A stretch of 48,032 bases of DNA from positions 1 through 48,032 of the forward strand of contig JAFZWQ010000046.1 in assembly GCA_017617235.1 (NCBI GenBank), given 5' to 3'. Numbering within the stretch: the stretch's first letter is position 1; each line of letters begins with the position of its first letter. The DNA is from Bacteroidaceae bacterium. GTDB lineage: Bacteria > Bacteroidota > Bacteroidia > Bacteroidales > Bacteroidaceae. Both the position numbers and the translations under genes were made by a program. Under the pieces are notes generated by a model, which was given only the letters and a program-made list of their open reading frames with translations, was not told the DNA's origin and searched no databases. Shown piece by piece: positions 32,608 to 41,177 of the stretch.

Positions 32608-33006
32608 CTACTTTGCCTTGTTGTAATAGTTGATGCCGCGACGAACATTCTCGATTACGGCGTCCGATGAATAGGTGGCACCCGTAACGACATCCACCTT
32701 TTGCTTTGCAGCATCCTTCACGGCTACCCCATTCCATTTGTCCAACAGCTGACGCTTAATGAGAACGAAATACTTGGGAGTCTCCATATTGGGCAGCGCC
32801 TCGATGCGCTCAATCTTATTCTTACGGATGTAAATCTTCAAAGGTGTGGTACCAGCATAACCTTCCACATCGGAAGCTAAAGTAGTGGTATTGATGACGG
32901 TCATGCCATCCTGTTTCGTAACAATGCCCTCTGCCGACTTCTGGCTCATGAACAACGTGCCCAAGGCGAGTACGGCAAGGACAGAGCATATAGTTTTCTT
33001 CTTCAT
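32608..33006 (-). CDS. Exported FMN-binding domain protein
   Basis: Small extracytoplasmic flavoprotein of 132 residues. A signal sequence or membrane anchor is at 1-22 (KKKTICSVLAVLALGTLF). The FMN-binding domain ends in D105VVTGATYSSDAV, which fits the ApbE/Ftp pattern for covalent FMN on a Thr or Ser (about Ser113). It starts 14 bp after the Fe-S aldo/keto reductase gene and is probably its electron partner. RnfG has the same kind of motif, so electrons could come from the Rnf flavins; this is inference. Confidence 0.88.
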   Translation of the reverse strand: MKKKTICSVLAVLALGTLFMSQKSAEGIVTKQDGMTVINTTTLASDVEGYAGTTPLKIYIRKNKIERIEALPNMETPKYFVLIKRQLLDKWNGVAVKDAAKQKVDVVTGATYSSDAVIENVRRGINYYNKAK

Positions 33007-33020
33007 ATATCTTTGTTAAT

Positions 33021-34385
33021 TTATGAACGTTTCTTACGGGTCAACTCTACCAGTCGACTCATCTGGTTGGGAATGCGAATCTGCTGGGGACACTTGCTCA
33101 GACATTCGCCACAGTCCTGACAACGATTGGCCTGTTTCTCGGAAAGGATAGCTTTCTTGTAAGCATCGGCATACGCCTTTTGCCGTTCGGCATAGTCAGG
33201 TGCAGAGGTTTCGGGCAACGGCAGCAGTTTGTCCGTGACAGCCGAATTATAGAAAGCAAAGTTACCTGGAATATCTACGCCATAGGGACAGGGCATGCAA
33301 TAGCCGCAAGTGGTGCAGCCTATGGTGGGGAAGCCAGCCATCTGGTCGGCAATGCGGGCCAGCAGTTCATTCTCGGCAGCGCTGCATGCCACCAGAGGCG
33401 AATAGGTGGCAACATTGTCGCGCATGTGGTCCATGCGGTTCATTCCACTCAAGACGGTGAGCACATTGTCGTACGAACCCACCCAACGGAATCCCCAACG
33501 GGCAGGACTGTCGTCGGGACGTACCGCACGCAGCTGATTGTTGATTTCCTCGGACACGTTGGCCAGTCCGCCACCGCGAATGGGTTCCATGATGACGGCC
33601 TGAATGCCCAGTTTGTCGAGTCTGTCGTAGAGATACTCGGCATCGGCATCTCCACCACGCCGACGTCCACCACGTGCATGTCGCAAATCAAGATAATTCA
33701 TCTGTATCTGTACGAAATCCCAATGATACTCGTCGTTATGGTCAAGCAGATAATCGAAGACAGACACATCGCCATGATACGAGAAACCGAGGTGACGGAT
33801 ACGTCCTGCCTCGCGTTCCTTCAAGAGGAAATCCAGCATTCCATTGTCCAGGAAGCGTCCACGCAGGGCATCCATACCTCCTCCACCAATGGCGTGCAGC
33901 AGGTAATAATCGATGTATTCCACCTGTAACTGGCGGAACGAGTTTTCGTACATCTCTTTGGATTTCTCGAACGACCACGTCTGGGGATTCTGGTTCGAGA
34001 GTTTGGTGGCTACGAAAAACGTGTCACGCGGATAGCGACTCAGGGTGCGACCGGTTACAGCCTCGTTGTGTCCACCACCGTACATAGGAGCTGTGTCGAA
34101 GTAATTCACTCCGTGTGCAATGGCATAGTCCACCAAGCGGTCAACCTCTTCTTGTTCGTGCGGCAGACGCATCATACCGAATCCCAACAGGGAAACCGAT
34201 TCACCTGTACCACGTTGGGTACGATAGGTCATTTTGCCCGCAGGCTCTTCTTCCTCATCGGGAACGGAATTGGCAAAACCCTTCAGGGGATTCATCAGCA
34301 TCATAGCTGCGGCAGAAAGCGAACCACGTCCGAACTGGCGCAAGAAAGCCCTTCGGTTCATGTCGTTTGGTGTCTTATCCTTCAT
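33021..34385 (-). CDS. Tat-exported aldo/keto reductase with C-terminal 4Fe-4S domain
   Basis: Protein of 454 residues. A twin-arginine signal (NRRAFLRQFG, residues 9-18) predicts export of the folded holoprotein. The aldo/keto reductase barrel has all four catalytic residues: Asp and Tyr in FDTAPMYG, Lys in VATKLS, and His in LLHAIG. The C-terminus carries two Cys motifs, CTTCGYCMPC near 352 and CQDCGECLSKC near 422, as in Fe-S AKR proteins. The start is ATG 34385; a second Met just before the Arg pair (34361) is also possible. The substrate is unknown. It forms a pair with the FMN protein downstream. Confidence 0.9.
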   Translation of the reverse strand: MKDKTPNDMNRRAFLRQFGRGSLSAAAMMLMNPLKGFANSVPDEEEEPAGKMTYRTQRGTGESVSLLGFGMMRLPHEQEEVDRLVDYAIAHGVNYFDTAPMYGGGHNEAVTGRTLSRYPRDTFFVATKLSNQNPQTWSFEKSKEMYENSFRQLQVEYIDYYLLHAIGGGGMDALRGRFLDNGMLDFLLKEREAGRIRHLGFSYHGDVSVFDYLLDHNDEYHWDFVQIQMNYLDLRHARGGRRRGGDADAEYLYDRLDKLGIQAVIMEPIRGGGLANVSEEINNQLRAVRPDDSPARWGFRWVGSYDNVLTVLSGMNRMDHMRDNVATYSPLVACSAAENELLARIADQMAGFPTIGCTTCGYCMPCPYGVDIPGNFAFYNSAVTDKLLPLPETSAPDYAERQKAYADAYKKAILSEKQANRCQDCGECLSKCPQQIRIPNQMSRLVELTRKKRS

Positions 34386-34491
34386 AATATATGATATTAA
34401 TTTAAGTTTTTGACACACAAGAACCGAAATAGTTTATTCATATATCCATACTTTTTTATGTATTCTTCTTGACTTTATGGTTAATAATCAA

Positions 34492-34499
34492 TAACTTTG
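34492..34499 (+). promoter_or_regulatory. Promoter -7 element of the GH78 gene
   Basis: TAACTTTG fits TAnnTTTG and lies 32 bp before the ATG at 34532. No clear -33 TTTG is present. Confidence 0.55.
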
Positions 34500-34531
34500 T
34501 GACATCGAAACCCATTAAACGACCAATTGCC

Positions 34532-37111
34532 ATGAAAGCTTTGTTTACTTTTCTCGTACTTTTCACATTCAGCAGCAAGATTGCAGCACAAGATTTGACG
34601 GAAGCGTTGCCAGACGATGCTTGGAAAAATTCCGAATGGATTTGTGTGGCCAATGCCCCCATCGTCACCGGACAAATAAACGACGGTTCACAGGCGGCAG
34701 AAGGCGCCAGTTGGTTTGTGACTACCATCACGAACGAGAAAAAAGTAGCGAAAGCCGTATGGATGACCACGAGTCTGGGTGTGAATGAACTGTACATCAA
34801 CGGGCAGCGCATAGGCAACGAGGTACTGCGTCCGGGATTCACCCATCCCCAGCACACGAAATATGCCTTCACTTACGATGTCACGAAAGTGTTCCAGAAG
34901 AAAAAGGGAGGTACGAACATGCTGTCTGCACAGGTTACACCGGGTTGGTGGGCCGACAAGATTATGACTCCGGGGGGACACGAAGGTATGGTGGGACAGC
35001 GTTGTGCATTCCGTAGCGTGCTGGAAATCACCTATGTCGATGGTAGCACCCATCGATATGGCTCGAATACGGAAAACTGGCAAGCGGGTATTGTCGGACC
35101 TGTGCGTCGGGCTGGTATTTTCGAGGGAGAGAATTACGACGCACGTGAACTGCCGGGATTCGATACATCAAACCAACTGATTTCACCTGTGAAAAGCACG
35201 GAGTTCACAGGACAACTGCTACCCTCTGTCGGTGCAGAAATATACCAGCGTCGGGACATCATACTCGAACCCGTCAAAGCCTACGTATGGAAGGATGTAC
35301 AGAATGCCTCAGACGAAGCATATGGTAAGGTCGTTATATCCCAGGAATTCCCTAAGGGAAAGGAAATCGTTGTGCGCCCAGGCGAGACTCTGGTGGTGGA
35401 CTTCGGACAGAATGCAGCAGCCGTTCCTGCCTTTGTGTTCAGGGCAGCAAAAGGTACAACGCTGACCTGCCTTCCTGGCGAATTGCTGAACGACGGAAAT
35501 GGTGCCAAGAACCGAGGGATGGATGGTCCTGAAGGCAGCATACACCGCAGGAATCTGCGTACCGAAGCCACCCACATGCGACTCGATTACACGTTCGCCG
35601 GAAACAAGGACTACGAAACATACGTACCCCGAGGAACATTCTTCGGCTATCGCTTTGTCAGCATTACGGCAACAGACGAGGTACGCATCAAATCCATCTG
35701 TTCCGTTCCCGTAACCTCCATCACCAAGGACATCGAAACGGGTGTGATAGAGACTGGCGATGCATCTATCAACAAACTCATTTCCAATATCGTATGGGGC
35801 ATGCGTTCGAACTATCTGAGCGTACCTACCGATTGTCCGCAACGCAACGAAAGACAAGGATGGACTGCCGACACGCAGGTGTTCTGCGAAACAGGAACCT
35901 TCTTTGCGAACACCAACCGTTTCTTCCATAAATGGATGCGAGACATGCGCGACACACAGAGTCCGGAAGGCGGCTTCCCCGGTGTGGCACCTATCGGACA
36001 ATATGGCGATGCAGGCATGATGCGACTAGGTTGGGCCGATGCCGGTATCATCGTTCCCTGGACGATATGGAAGCAGTTTGGCGACTGCAGCATCATCGAC
36101 GAGAACTGGGAAGCCATGAACCGATTCATCAGTCACATCAATGAACACCATTACAACCACGAATCCCTTAGTCGCGAGAACGGCAACTACCAGTGGGCCG
36201 ACTGGCTCAGCTACGAGCCTTTGGAGAGTTGCAGCGGACGCAGTCACGGACACGACAAAGACGGACATTGGAACCCTCTGCCCGAATCTATTGACTACTG
36301 GAACTATCTGAGTGCTTCGTACTGGGCCATAGATGCTGCCATGATGTGCGACATGGCACGTGCCACGGGCAGAGACACCAACGTGTACGAGAAAATGGTG
36401 AAAGAGGCAAAGGACTACCTGCGGGAACAGTTCTTCAATACCGACGGCACCTTCAAGACCGCCATTCTGAACACCATGCAGACTCCTGCACTATTTGCCC
36501 TGCGCAACAACCTGTTCAGTGGCGAGAAGCGAAGCAAGATGATAGAACGCCTGCGCGAAAACTTCCGTCAGCACGACGACTGCCTGCAAACCGGTTTCCT
36601 GGGCACCTCGATACTGATGCCCACACTTACCGAAAACGGCATGAGCGATGTGGCCTATACCCTATTGTTCCAGCGCAAGAACCCCAGTTGGCTCTATAGC
36701 ATCGACAACGGAGCCACCACCATTTGGGAACGCTGGAACAGCTATACGAAGGACAAAGGTATGGGACCAAACGGCATGAACAGCTTCAACCACTATGCCT
36801 ACGGATGTGTGGGTCAATGGCTATGGGAAAATGCAGCAGGCATTGCAGCTGACCCCGCACAACCCGGTTTCAAGCACATCGTTATGCGTCCCGTTCCCGA
36901 CAGACGTCTGGGACATCTGAATGCATCCTTCCAATCGCCTGCTGGTTTCATCAAGAGCAGTTGGAAATACAAGGGCAATGAATGGATTTGGACCTTCAGC
37001 ATTCCCAAAGGCTCCACAGCATCCGTCACCCTTCCTGGCGAGAGCGAATGCAAAACGTATCAAGCAGGAACTTATACGATACGAAAGACACTACCCGCTA
37101 CCGCTTCGTAA
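34532..37111 (+). CDS. Secreted alpha-L-rhamnosidase (GH78)
   Basis: Releases terminal L-rhamnose from pectic or glycosidic substrates. The 859-residue protein has a signal peptide ending at IAAQ (residues 1-19). N-terminal beta-sandwich domains come first (NELYINGQRIGNEVLRPGFTHP, then DFGQNAAAVPAF). The (alpha/alpha)6 barrel has SVPTDCPQRNERQGWTADT near residue 430, WADAGIIVPW near 500 and ATTIWERWNSY near 728, the last holding a likely catalytic Glu. The start ATG 34532 is chosen because it begins the signal peptide. It overlaps the small secreted protein gene by 14 bp tail to tail. Confidence 0.94.
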   Translation: MKALFTFLVLFTFSSKIAAQDLTEALPDDAWKNSEWICVANAPIVTGQINDGSQAAEGASWFVTTITNEKKVAKAVWMTTSLGVNELYINGQRIGNEVLRPGFTHPQHTKYAFTYDVTKVFQKKKGGTNMLSAQVTPGWWADKIMTPGGHEGMVGQRCAFRSVLEITYVDGSTHRYGSNTENWQAGIVGPVRRAGIFEGENYDARELPGFDTSNQLISPVKSTEFTGQLLPSVGAEIYQRRDIILEPVKAYVWKDVQNASDEAYGKVVISQEFPKGKEIVVRPGETLVVDFGQNAAAVPAFVFRAAKGTTLTCLPGELLNDGNGAKNRGMDGPEGSIHRRNLRTEATHMRLDYTFAGNKDYETYVPRGTFFGYRFVSITATDEVRIKSICSVPVTSITKDIETGVIETGDASINKLISNIVWGMRSNYLSVPTDCPQRNERQGWTADTQVFCETGTFFANTNRFFHKWMRDMRDTQSPEGGFPGVAPIGQYGDAGMMRLGWADAGIIVPWTIWKQFGDCSIIDENWEAMNRFISHINEHHYNHESLSRENGNYQWADWLSYEPLESCSGRSHGHDKDGHWNPLPESIDYWNYLSASYWAIDAAMMCDMARATGRDTNVYEKMVKEAKDYLREQFFNTDGTFKTAILNTMQTPALFALRNNLFSGEKRSKMIERLRENFRQHDDCLQTGFLGTSILMPTLTENGMSDVAYTLLFQRKNPSWLYSIDNGATTIWERWNSYTKDKGMGPNGMNSFNHYAYGCVGQWLWENAAGIAADPAQPGFKHIVMRPVPDRRLGHLNASFQSPAGFIKSSWKYKGNEWIWTFSIPKGSTASVTLPGESECKTYQAGTYTIRKTLPATAS

Positions 37112-37514
37112 CTTTGTAGGTACGCTTGCCGTCCTTAATTACATATACACCTGAATGTAATGTAGAAAGGTCGATGGTGGAAGTTCCTTCCACAGCCTTG
37201 CCACGAAGCATAAGTTTACCCGTAAGGTCATAAACGAGAACGGCATCGGATGCATCACGAACCGTCAGCTTCTCGACCGCATCCACACCATCTTCGAAAG
37301 TGATTTTCTGTACCTCGCTGTAGGGAAATTCAAGGGTAACGGAACCTGCCTTCACCGCCAGCACCTCTGCAGAAGGAAAGGAAACCTGGGGTTTCTCGGC
37401 AAAGGTAAAACTAACGATACCTTGAGTCGTTGTATGTATATTCAACGTCTGCTGGGCAGCTGCCGACAGACAGCCACCTATGCAGCAGAGGATGAGAAGG
37501 AAATGCCTTACCAT
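37098..37514 (-). CDS. Small secreted protein with type IX-like C-terminal sorting domain
   Basis: Protein of 138 residues with a signal peptide ending at AAAQ (1-21). The middle has FPYSEVQKITFED, a motif common in Prevotella exported proteins. The C-terminal 60 residues (VYDLTGKLMLRGKAV..., then LHSGVYVIKDGKRTYKVTK) have the pattern of type A T9SS sorting domains. There is no room for a catalytic domain. Its ATG overlaps the stop of the calpain-like protease by 7 bp, so the two are co-translated. It could be a surface partner, inhibitor or chaperone of that protease, or a detached sorting domain. Confidence 0.8.
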   Translation of the reverse strand: MVRHFLLILCCIGGCLSAAAQQTLNIHTTTQGIVSFTFAEKPQVSFPSAEVLAVKAGSVTLEFPYSEVQKITFEDGVDAVEKLTVRDASDAVLVYDLTGKLMLRGKAVEGTSTIDLSTLHSGVYVIKDGKRTYKVTKR

Positions 37515-38977
37515 AATACAGGTTTTTCGGGATTAAAGACATGGTTCATCAGACGCGGCGATACACCCAGGTCAGTAGGTCTGCGGATGTACTTAGGCGG
37601 AGTATAGGGTTGCAAATCCTCGCGCAGATAAGGTGCTGCAGCACCGGGATTAACGATACGTGCATCGATGGTCTTCACGATGGAAGGATTATTGGGGATA
37701 CGTAACAATCCGTCCTCGCCATTATCGCCATTTCCCCAGGGGTTACGCATGTAGAAAATGGAATTATCGTCGTCGGCAAGCATAAAGGTGAAGGCGTGTC
37801 CCGTCACCGTCTTCAACGTACCGCACAACAGGTCTTTCTGATTGAAACCACCCACGGTAATCATACCCTGCTGCAGACAGTTTTCGATAGCCGCCTTCAA
37901 TTCCGAAGGATACAGCACATTGGACGAGAAGGCAAAGCTGTCGCCATTGCCGGTAAACAGGGGCGATGCATGCTCGGTACCGATACCTTCTATCCCATCC
38001 ACGTTGTAGATGGCCTGCCACTTCATCATGGCCTTTTCGAGGACTGTGGCCCACGTAATCACGTTGTTCTTACCGGTAACCTGACCCACGTTGCCATTTT
38101 CGTCGCACATGAATTTATTGGATACACATACCTCGACGGGTTTTCCCTGCGGGTCGAACATCTTCACGGTATAGGATTTATCGCTATTCGCGGTAATGAT
38201 GCTCTTGATGAATTCAGGATAGAGATAGGCATAGGAAGCAAAGACGGCCAGCGCACAGCAGTCGCCAATGGAATGCTGGTTGACATCGGCTGGCAGAGGC
38301 GAGCCATAGGGATAGAGTTTTACCGTCTTAGTTACCCAACGCTTCAGGTCTGCCACAAACGCGGGTTCATTGTCAGGGTTCAACAACCAAGTACGGTCTG
38401 CATCTGTGGTAACATGTTTGTTCTCGAAATGACGTCCCATAGGGGTTTTCGTCGAAGCCGTCTGACCGCCAGCATAGCTCATAATCTCGTCAAGGTCCGT
38501 AGTTTCCGTATGCGACTCGATAGCGAACTCAGCGCTTCTTTGTGTGGGATAGAAATAACGATATTCCTCGCCATCGCGGAAAATCAGCACTTCCGGAGTC
38601 TGACGGTTGACATACCATTTAATGTTATCTGTCTTATTCTCTATATTACGCGCGCTGATGTACTTCCGGTCTGGGTAATACTTGATATCAAAGAAATCCG
38701 TTTTCCCGTTCCGATGCCACAACAATCGATTGCCGGCAAAGGTCATATACTCCGAACCATCGTAATGAACCACATTACTATTGTTCTTATAAATGCCCAG
38801 ATACCACGTTCCCATGACGTAACTGTTGTCCTCGGTAATCATCGTCACCGAATCAACATTCTCGGATGGGAACACAGCCAACGAGCCATCTTTCTGGTGA
38901 ATTACAAAGCCCTGGGCATGAATTGCGCTGAGGGCAAAAAACAAAAGAAACTGAACGAAAAATAGTCTTTTTACCAT
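37508..38977 (-). CDS. Secreted calpain-like (family C2) cysteine protease
   Basis: Exported protein of 489 residues with a signal peptide ending at AIHAQ (1-22). An N-terminal region begins with FVIHQKDGSLAVFPSENVDSV, a motif also found in other Prevotella surface proteins. The peptidase core shows the calpain triad in order: Cys240 (QHSIGDCCALAVFASY), His394 (VTGHAFTF) and Asn412 (RNPWGNGD). Residues 210-460 fit a minimal calpain domain without Ca2+-binding EF hands. Substrates are unknown; host or self surface proteins are possible. Its promoter is at 38999-39006. The small T9SS-domain gene overlaps its 3' end. Confidence 0.88.
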   Translation of the reverse strand: MVKRLFFVQFLLFFALSAIHAQGFVIHQKDGSLAVFPSENVDSVTMITEDNSYVMGTWYLGIYKNNSNVVHYDGSEYMTFAGNRLLWHRNGKTDFFDIKYYPDRKYISARNIENKTDNIKWYVNRQTPEVLIFRDGEEYRYFYPTQRSAEFAIESHTETTDLDEIMSYAGGQTASTKTPMGRHFENKHVTTDADRTWLLNPDNEPAFVADLKRWVTKTVKLYPYGSPLPADVNQHSIGDCCALAVFASYAYLYPEFIKSIITANSDKSYTVKMFDPQGKPVEVCVSNKFMCDENGNVGQVTGKNNVITWATVLEKAMMKWQAIYNVDGIEGIGTEHASPLFTGNGDSFAFSSNVLYPSELKAAIENCLQQGMITVGGFNQKDLLCGTLKTVTGHAFTFMLADDDNSIFYMRNPWGNGDNGEDGLLRIPNNPSIVKTIDARIVNPGAAAPYLREDLQPYTPPKYIRRPTDLGVSPRLMNHVFNPEKPVLW

Positions 38978-38998
38978 GGTTATTTAAATTTTCCATCA

Positions 38999-39006
38999 CA
39001 AAGATA
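38999..39006 (-). promoter_or_regulatory. Promoter -7 element of the calpain-like operon
   Basis: TATCTTTG on the minus strand has TTGC about 20 bp upstream and lies 21 bp before the start codon. Confidence 0.6.
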
Positions 39007-39105
39007 ACGATTGTTTTTGTAAAAAGCAATAGTAACTTTCGAGTTTTTGATACATGAGTGTAAATCTGCGAGACGACAAAACAACCTTGCCTCGATGTAT
39101 TTTCG

Positions 39106-39113
39106 TAACTTTG
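39106..39113 (+). promoter_or_regulatory. Promoter -7 element of the GH43 pair
   Basis: TAACTTTG fits TAnnTTTG and lies 22 bp before the ATG at 39136. It diverges from the protease promoter in the same 158-bp gap. Confidence 0.55.
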
Positions 39114-39135
39114 TCACCGTGATAATTATAAAACT

Positions 39136-41142
39136 ATGAAACACAAGCTCTCTTTGTCCCTGGTTCTTGGCCTTTTGTCTGTATCGTTTGGCAAGGCACA
39201 GAACCCCGTTATCCACGACTTGTTTACTGCCGACCCCACGGCACGTGTCTTCAATGGCAAGGTGTACCTGTATCCCTCACACGACATTCTGCCCGTCGAG
39301 GGAACCCGACCCAACTGGTTCTGCATGGCCGACTACCACGTATTTTCCTCCGAGAATCTTGTCGACTGGACGGACCACGGCGTCATCGTTTCCCAGGAAC
39401 AGGTTCCCTGGGGCAATCCCACAGGATATTCCATGTGGGCACCCGACTGTGTCGAGAAAGGCGGTAAGTATTACTTCTACTTCCCCAATGCTCCTAAGTC
39501 GGGGCGCGGCTTTGCTATTGGTGTGGCAACTGCCGACCAGCCAGAGGGACCGTTCCGTTTGGAATCCGAACCCATCAAGGGTGTTTCGGGTATCGACCCC
39601 TGCGTGCTGGTGGACGAGGACGGACAATCCTACATCTACTGGAGCGGCATGGGCATTCGCGGTGCCAAGCTGAAGCAGAACATGAAGGAACTGGACGGCG
39701 AACTGCGCGAAATGAAGATGCCCCGTCGCGAAGGCATGCCCGAAATGCCACCTATGCTGGTGGGTGGCGAGGAAATGAAGGGACTGCCCGAGGGTTTCAA
39801 GGAAGGACCGTTTGCATTCCGACGCGGCAACTGGTACTACCTCACGTTCCCATGGGTTCGCGGTTCGAAGGAGAATGGTGCCAACCCCACAGAGACGCTG
39901 GCCTACGCCATGTCGAAATCGCCCCTGGGCCCGTGGGACTTCAAGGGAATCATCATGGCCGAGCACGAGAACCACTGCTGGACCAACCACCACAGCCTGG
40001 TGGAATATCAGGGACAATGGTATCTGTTCTATCACAATAATGCCTATTCGCCAAACGACGACAAACGACGTTCGGTGTGCATCGAGAAGGTGACGTTCAA
40101 CAGCGACGGCACCATTTGCGAGGTTAAGCCCACTCTGCGCGGCGTGGGAGTTGCACCAGCCACTTCCCGCATTGATGTGGACCGCTACAGCGCCATCAGC
40201 GAGGGCTGTACAACCGCATTCAACGACACCACAGCCACCTTCCGCGGATGGCACGCTACCCTGCCTGGCAAAGGCAGTTGGCTGCGTTTTGCCGACGCGG
40301 ATTTCAGTCCGCTTACCGATGCCTACCTTGTGGCGTGCGTCAAGGCAAATGCCAACACAGCCTTCTCCGTTCGCGAGAAGAGTGCCAAGGGAAAGGTTAT
40401 CGCACGCTTTACGGTAACGGTGAAGAGCGAACAGGGACCTTTCCGTCGCGATATGTCGGGGCAATGGCTCACCCTGACGGCTCCCCTGGAATACACGCCC
40501 AAGGGAACTGCCGACTTGGTGGTAACGTGCGAAGGCGATGCCGTCAGCATCGACTGGCTACAGTTCAAGAACCGTCCCCGCTACTTCACCCCCGTAGCCT
40601 CCGACGCATCACCTGCAAAGCCTGACGAACAGGGATTCATACGTCGTTGGAAACTGATGGAACCTATTGCCAAACCCATCCGCTCGAACATCATCTTCAC
40701 CAACACCTGGTTGCGCGAAACGTTCGATGAAGAACTGGCTCGCCTGCCCAAACAGAAAGCCAAGTGGCACACCTTGGACAGCGAGAACTATAACATGAAA
40801 CTCTTCCGCTTTGCCGAGAAATACGGAAGTCAGACCTACGGCAGCCTGTTCTGGTGCGAAACCGTCATCGATTGCCCCGAGGAGATGCAGAACGTGCGTC
40901 TGGCAGCCGGCAGCAACGGTGCATCCATCTGGTGGCTGAACGACCAGGAAATACTGCTGTTGGAAGGCGACCGCCGCATGGTGGTGGACGATGGAGTGTC
41001 GGCACGACTTACCTTAAACAAGGGGCGAAACGTGCTGCGCTGTGCCGTCATCAACGGTCCTGGTCTGAGCGACATGTGTGTGCGCTTCCTCGACGAAAAC
41101 GGCAAGCCCGTCACCAACTTCCAAATCCCCCTCTCGAAATAA
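39136..41142 (+). CDS. Secreted GH43 glycosidase with CBM6-like and unassigned C-terminal domains
   Basis: Beta-xylosidase/alpha-L-arabinofuranosidase-class enzyme of 668 residues with a signal peptide ending at GKAQ (1-22). The five-bladed propeller has the three GH43 acids: Asp33 (TADPTA), Asp154 (GIDPCVL) and Glu223 (KEGPFAF). A beta-sandwich resembling CBM6 follows at about 345-480 (FRGWHATLPG ... VSIDWLQF). The last 190 residues form another domain (WWLNDQEILLL, GRNVLRCAVINGPG) that I cannot name. The exact substrate is not readable. It is followed by a second GH43 gene 35 bp later. Confidence 0.9.
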   Translation: MKHKLSLSLVLGLLSVSFGKAQNPVIHDLFTADPTARVFNGKVYLYPSHDILPVEGTRPNWFCMADYHVFSSENLVDWTDHGVIVSQEQVPWGNPTGYSMWAPDCVEKGGKYYFYFPNAPKSGRGFAIGVATADQPEGPFRLESEPIKGVSGIDPCVLVDEDGQSYIYWSGMGIRGAKLKQNMKELDGELREMKMPRREGMPEMPPMLVGGEEMKGLPEGFKEGPFAFRRGNWYYLTFPWVRGSKENGANPTETLAYAMSKSPLGPWDFKGIIMAEHENHCWTNHHSLVEYQGQWYLFYHNNAYSPNDDKRRSVCIEKVTFNSDGTICEVKPTLRGVGVAPATSRIDVDRYSAISEGCTTAFNDTTATFRGWHATLPGKGSWLRFADADFSPLTDAYLVACVKANANTAFSVREKSAKGKVIARFTVTVKSEQGPFRRDMSGQWLTLTAPLEYTPKGTADLVVTCEGDAVSIDWLQFKNRPRYFTPVASDASPAKPDEQGFIRRWKLMEPIAKPIRSNIIFTNTWLRETFDEELARLPKQKAKWHTLDSENYNMKLFRFAEKYGSQTYGSLFWCETVIDCPEEMQNVRLAAGSNGASIWWLNDQEILLLEGDRRMVVDDGVSARLTLNKGRNVLRCAVINGPGLSDMCVRFLDENGKPVTNFQIPLSK

Positions 41143-41177
41143 CGACACTATGGTATAACGCAATTAAGATAATAACG

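Noticed and set aside
37098-37514. C-terminal fragment of the protease split off by a frameshift
   Set aside because: The small protein has its own full signal peptide and an ATG overlapping the upstream stop, which argues for a real separate gene, although an ancient split cannot be excluded.
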